Positions 42,755-46,530 of a DNA stretch of 46,530 nt are shown piece by piece (position 1 is the stretch's first letter; the number at the start of each line of letters is the position of its first letter). The position numbers and the translations under genes were made by a program. The notes under the pieces are model-generated. The model had not been told where the DNA came from. It was given only the letters and a program-made list of their open reading frames with translations, and made no database searches. Location: contig JAKSRI010000023.1 of NCBI GenBank assembly GCA_024403695.1, forward strand, positions 1 through 46,530. The letters run 5' to 3'. The DNA comes from Saccharofermentans sp. (lineage in GTDB: Bacteria > Bacillota > Clostridia > Saccharofermentanales > Saccharofermentanaceae).

Positions 42755-43612
42755 TTACAGGATAGCGATAAGGATGCCGGCAAGAACCACCGCCGCGCAC
42801 AAAGTTTTCTTAAGAATATTTTTCTCATGGAAGACGAGCCAACCAAGAGCGATAGTCACAAAGCAGGATGACTGCTTAATCAGAGTCATGATTGTCACCT
42901 TACTCTCAGGATAACCGTTAGCCACAAAAAGGGCCTTGTCGGCGATAATAAACATAACTGCCAGAATCGGAATCCAGTAGTTACGGACGAGAGTATTCCA
43001 CTGGATTTTGGTGCGGGACACGAGAAGATAAACGCCGTACATAAGCACCATGAAAAACATATACCAGACCTGAAGCTGAGATGATGTCAGCCCTTTCATG
43101 AGGATCTTATCCATAAGGCCTGACACAGCATTAAGAAGACATGAGATAAGCGCCAGAATCACCGTCTTAGGCTCAATGTGCTCCTCCGAAGACTTGGAAC
43201 CCTTAAAGAAACGTAGGCTGAAAAGTCCCAGAAGCACAAGTGGCAGACCGATCATCTGACCCACAGAAAGTGTCTCGTGAAGAACGATAATTCCCAGGCT
43301 GGTGGCGAAGATAACTCGGCTCATATCGAGGACACCGTACATACTGACAGGCATAGACTTAATGGCCTTAAAACTCAGTATCCACGCCAGGAAAATGATG
43401 AAGGATTTTACGACAATCCATGGCATATAGGATACGTCAACTTCCATGGCGGAGGCCGCACTTCCAGGCCACAGCAAGGACATTATCAGACCCAGCAAAG
43501 TATAGAAGAACAAAACCTCCACAACACTCGATTTTGCAAGGCTCTTTTTCTTAATTATCTCACGGCCACCTTTAAACAGACCGTATACCAAAACTAATAA
43601 CATCCAAATCAT
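42755..43612 (-). CDS. EamA/DMT family transporter
   Basis: 285 residues, ten hydrophobic helices in two EamA repeats (VVKSFIIFLAWILSFKAIKSMPVSMYG in the first, FVTIALGWLVFHEKN in the second). The ATG at 43612 has no ribosome site; TAAACT with upstream TGC stands seven bases before it, suggesting a leaderless mRNA. Another ATG lies three codons inside. The substrate is unknown. Confidence 0.87.
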   Translation of the reverse strand: MIWMLLVLVYGLFKGGREIIKKKSLAKSSVVEVLFFYTLLGLIMSLLWPGSAASAMEVDVSYMPWIVVKSFIIFLAWILSFKAIKSMPVSMYGVLDMSRVIFATSLGIIVLHETLSVGQMIGLPLVLLGLFSLRFFKGSKSSEEHIEPKTVILALISCLLNAVSGLMDKILMKGLTSSQLQVWYMFFMVLMYGVYLLVSRTKIQWNTLVRNYWIPILAVMFIIADKALFVANGYPESKVTIMTLIKQSSCFVTIALGWLVFHEKNILKKTLCAAVVLAGILIAIL

Positions 43613-43686
43613 CGACGCTAGTTTAGCACAAGAAATGATATACTCAGTATTATTTATATTAATAAAGATTAGTGTCCGAGGTCCTT

Positions 43687-46359
43687 ATGATTGGTTCAAA
43701 AATACTAAAAAAGTACATATCCGTATTGCTGGCAGCATCCCTTCTGGTAGGCTCCTTCAGCGCATGTAAGAAAAAAGATAAGAAAGGTAACTCTTCTTCT
43801 GAGAGCGGTGCCGTTGAATCCCAGGATGCTCAGGGCGGCGTTAAGCCATCTTCTCCTGCTGGCAAACCAGGCAAGCCTGACGCTATCGGCGACCCATCGC
43901 TGGAATTCGAGCCAGTATACGGTTCCTCACTTCTGGATACAGGCAACCTGACAGAGAAAGGCAGCGGCTACGAAGGCATCGAGGCCACAACTGACTATAA
44001 CTACGGTGAAGCTCTCCAGATGTCTATCCTCTTTTATGAGCTTCAGCGTTCTGGCGATCTCCCTGAACAGGTTAGATGTAACTGGCGTGGCGACAGTGGA
44101 CTTAAGGATGGAAGCGACGTGGGCGTGGACCTCACTGGCGGTCTCTATGACGCAGGTGACCATGTAAAATTCAATCTTCCGATGGCATACTCCGGTGCTA
44201 TGCTGGCCTGGTCCGTATACGAGGACTATGAGTCATACGAGAAGTCCGGCCAGCTCCCATATATCTTGGACAATATTAAGTGGATTTCCGACTACATTAT
44301 CAAGTGCCATACTGAGGATGAGGTTTATTACTATCAGGTAGGAAACGGTGGCACAGACCACTCCTGGTGGGGACCTGCAGAAGTAATGAATATGGAACGT
44401 CCATCCTACGTTGTAACTAAGGACAAACCTGGTTCTACAGTAGTTGCCGAAGGCGCTGCCTGTCTCGCTCTGACAAGTATCGTTTATAAGGATGTTGACC
44501 CTGAATATTCCGCACTCTGTCTCGAGCATGCCAAGAGCCTTTATAAGTTTGCAGATGATACCAGAAGCGATGCTGGTTATACAGCAGCTACCAGTTTCTA
44601 TGATTCATGGAGTGGTTTCTATGACGAGCTCGCATGGGCTGGTGCATGGCTCTATGTGGCAACTGATGACAAAGCATATCTCGATAATGCCAAGGCATGT
44701 TATGCGCAGGCCAGCGATGACTACAAATGGGCTATGTGCTGGGATGACGTTCACATCGGAGCAGCCGTTGTGCTCGCCCGTTTAACAAATGATGACACTT
44801 ACTCTCGCGCGGTTGAGCAACACCTCGACTTCTGGACTACAGGCACATCCGACGGCGAGCGAATCACATACACTCCAAAGGGTCTCGCGTGGCTTGATGC
44901 CTGGGGTTCACTGCGTTATGCCACAACTACAGCTTTTATCGCGACTATCTACAGCGAGTGGGACGGCTGCTCTGAATCCAAAGCAAAGACTTACTGGGAT
45001 TTCGCAGTCAGCCAGGCAGAATATGCTCTCGGTTCCACTGGTTTCTCTTATCAGATTGGATATGGCGATTCCTACCCTGTGCACCCACACCACAGAACTG
45101 CCCAGGGTTCTTACTGCGATAACATGAATGAGCCAGGAGAGGCTCGCCACACACTCTATGGCGCTCTCGTAGGCGGTCCTGATGCCAATGACGGCTACAC
45201 AGATGAAGTTAGTAACTACAACACCAATGAGGTAGCGTGCGACTATAACGCAGGATTTACAGGTCTTCTCGCCAAACTTTATGGCCACTATTACGGTCAG
45301 ACACGTAAAGACTGGGGTGCAGTAGAACCTATCAAAGCTGCTGAATATTCCGTAGAGGGCTCCGTAAATGTAAGCGGTGACGACTTCGTGGAGATGCGCA
45401 CTTTTGTATACAACCAGACTGCATGGCCAGCTCGCGTGGCAGACAAACTAGAGTACCGCTATTTTGTTGACCTGAGCGAGGTATATGCTGCAGGCGGCTC
45501 CGTTACCGATATCGAAGTAACAACAAACTATATGCAGAGCGGCACTTGCAACGGCCTTCGCGTCTGGGATGAGGACGCACACCTTTACTATGTGAGCGTG
45601 ACTTTCGAGGACGGTGGTCTTGCCCCACGTGGCCAGAGCAACTATAAGTGCGAGATCCAGATTCGCCTTCGTAATCCTAACGGTCCATGGGATAACAGTA
45701 ACGACCCATCCTACCCTTCTCTCAACGGCGGCGAAAGCACTACGGTGGCGCTGTACGACGACGGCGTATTAGTCTACGGCAGTGAGCCTGGTGAGGGCGG
45801 TGCCAATGCCGGTACAGGCGTGGGGACTGGCTCATCTGGAAATGGTTCTGACAATGGTTCAACTCCTACCCCAAGCGCTACTCCTGCACCATCTAATGGC
45901 GGCAATGCTGATAGCGACAGTCTTACAATGAATGTTCGATACGACAGCATCGGTGCCAACAGCAACAGTATTTCCGGAACATTTGAGATTACTAATAAGT
46001 CTAAGAGTTCTATTGATTTATCTTCATTGAAAATTAATTACTACATCAAGAATACAGGCAAAGGAAAGATTGTTTTTGACTGTTATCACGCTGCAACTAA
46101 TAGTAGCAATGGCACATATAACCAGCTCAGCAACGTGACTGCTTCCTTCGATTCTATTAAGGGTGATAAGGCTGATACCTGCGTAGTAATTGCTCCTGGC
46201 AGTGGCACACTCGACAGTGGTAGCACACTTACCATTAGCTTCGCATTGCACTATGAAGACTGGAGCACTTTTGATTCCAGCGATGACTATTCTGCGCAGT
46301 CAGTTGATCACATCGTAATCACTTCTGGCGGCAAGGTTGTATTTGGTGTGAAGCCTTAA
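43687..46359 (+). CDS. Lipid-anchored GH9 cellulase with CBM3c and C-terminal CBM3
   Basis: 890 residues. The signal ends in FSAC, so Cys27 should carry the lipid anchor; a charged, Ser-rich spacer follows. The GH9 (alpha/alpha)6 domain covers about 75-545: DAGDH at 155-159 (nucleophile and base Asp), HPHHR at 466-470 and the acid Glu515 in TNEVACDYNAG. A CBM3c module (about 550-700) follows, the arrangement of processive endoglucanases. After a Gly/Ser/Pro linker a second CBM3 (about 748-890) should bind crystalline cellulose. No dockerin. GAGG precedes the ATG at 43687. Membrane anchoring keeps the enzyme on the cell, as in several Lachnospiraceae. Confidence 0.95.
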   Translation: MIGSKILKKYISVLLAASLLVGSFSACKKKDKKGNSSSESGAVESQDAQGGVKPSSPAGKPGKPDAIGDPSLEFEPVYGSSLLDTGNLTEKGSGYEGIEATTDYNYGEALQMSILFYELQRSGDLPEQVRCNWRGDSGLKDGSDVGVDLTGGLYDAGDHVKFNLPMAYSGAMLAWSVYEDYESYEKSGQLPYILDNIKWISDYIIKCHTEDEVYYYQVGNGGTDHSWWGPAEVMNMERPSYVVTKDKPGSTVVAEGAACLALTSIVYKDVDPEYSALCLEHAKSLYKFADDTRSDAGYTAATSFYDSWSGFYDELAWAGAWLYVATDDKAYLDNAKACYAQASDDYKWAMCWDDVHIGAAVVLARLTNDDTYSRAVEQHLDFWTTGTSDGERITYTPKGLAWLDAWGSLRYATTTAFIATIYSEWDGCSESKAKTYWDFAVSQAEYALGSTGFSYQIGYGDSYPVHPHHRTAQGSYCDNMNEPGEARHTLYGALVGGPDANDGYTDEVSNYNTNEVACDYNAGFTGLLAKLYGHYYGQTRKDWGAVEPIKAAEYSVEGSVNVSGDDFVEMRTFVYNQTAWPARVADKLEYRYFVDLSEVYAAGGSVTDIEVTTNYMQSGTCNGLRVWDEDAHLYYVSVTFEDGGLAPRGQSNYKCEIQIRLRNPNGPWDNSNDPSYPSLNGGESTTVALYDDGVLVYGSEPGEGGANAGTGVGTGSSGNGSDNGSTPTPSATPAPSNGGNADSDSLTMNVRYDSIGANSNSISGTFEITNKSKSSIDLSSLKINYYIKNTGKGKIVFDCYHAATNSSNGTYNQLSNVTASFDSIKGDKADTCVVIAPGSGTLDSGSTLTISFALHYEDWSTFDSSDDYSAQSVDHIVITSGGKVVFGVKP

Positions 46360-46530
46360 TTACTAAGAACACTTCCGATGATGATACATGGGTTGCCACA
46401 TTTCCTAGAAAAATTGCCATTTTCAGCTTATATTGACAACACTTTTGGCAACTATTGAAAAATTACCAAAAAAAAGGTTCATCACGGAAATTTGGGGAAT
46501 GGATAAATTGAAAGATTGAAAAAGGAGCAA
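46360..46530. other. Intergenic tail with TTGCCA motifs and the ribosome site of the next gene
   Basis: GTTGCCA (46392-46398) and ATTGCCA (46413-46419) can each pair with TGGCAAC (46446-46452), so two hairpins compete. The motifs resemble those at 23443-23571. No classic terminator is seen after the cellulase. AAGGAG at 46522-46527 is a good ribosome site for a plus-strand gene that starts beyond the window. Confidence 0.6.

Overview
The window looks like chromosomal DNA from a Gram-positive, low-to-mid GC clostridium. I infer a fibre-degrading member of the Lachnospiraceae (a Butyrivibrio or Pseudobutyrivibrio relative). The grounds are strong AGGAGG-type ribosome sites, CarD, class B sortase, CpsB/C/D, a Lys/Ala-rich DUF6465-type protein, and a lipid-anchored GH9-CBM3 cellulase. 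No phage, insertion sequence or CRISPR array is visible. The assignment rests on gene content only.

Layout. 1-460: a tRNA-Ser(GCU) gene on the minus strand and a second copy of its 3' end, with a GC-rich islet between them that looks like an integration relic. 459-7022: an FkbM methyltransferase, two MATE exporters, TrmL, a YjjG-type nucleotidase and a MalY/PatB-type enzyme, with a 32-bp-period palindromic repeat array at 4293-4430. 7141-12993: a secreted CAP-domain protein and four potassium-uptake genes forming two complete systems (KtrB-KtrA and TrkA-TrkH). 13069-19448: CarD; a 92-residue cell-wall-anchor peptide; a CpsB-CpsD-CpsC-SrtB-LCP operon; and a secreted sortase-like protein whose leader contains a cyclic di-GMP-I (GEMM) riboswitch. 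19449-23380: EamA transporter, DJ-1 protein and nucleotidyltransferase, then a histone-H1-like DUF6465-type protein and an acidic lipoprotein. 23597-26653: a metal-efflux locus with a stand-alone HMA protein and a Cd/Zn-type P-ATPase, divergent from an unusual ArsR-AraC fusion regulator; the operator lies in the overlapping promoters. 26816-32580: an ABC-2 exporter, a NarL-type two-component system and a lipoprotein in one operon. 32699-38583: a tight plus-strand run of zinc-ribbon, nitroreductase and membrane proteins, an OmpR-type two-component system and an orphan Phd/YefM antitoxin. 38704-41901: a FtsX-type ABC transporter preceded by response-regulator-like direct repeats. 41891-46359: a HAD phosphatase, an EamA transporter and the GH9 cellulase. 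The window ends at the ribosome site of the next gene.

Four points stand out. (1) A cell-surface block joins c-di-GMP sensing, two sortase-fold proteins, a tiny wall-anchored peptide, LCP and tyrosine-phosphoregulation genes. (2) The ArsR-AraC fusion carries a Cys/His-rich linker between its two DNA-binding domains. (3) At least six genes have a -10-like hexamer only 6-10 bases before ATG and no ribosome site, suggesting leaderless mRNAs. (4) Several intergenic regions carry local families of inverted repeats (TACAGC, TTGCCA, TACCA) that the genes do not explain.
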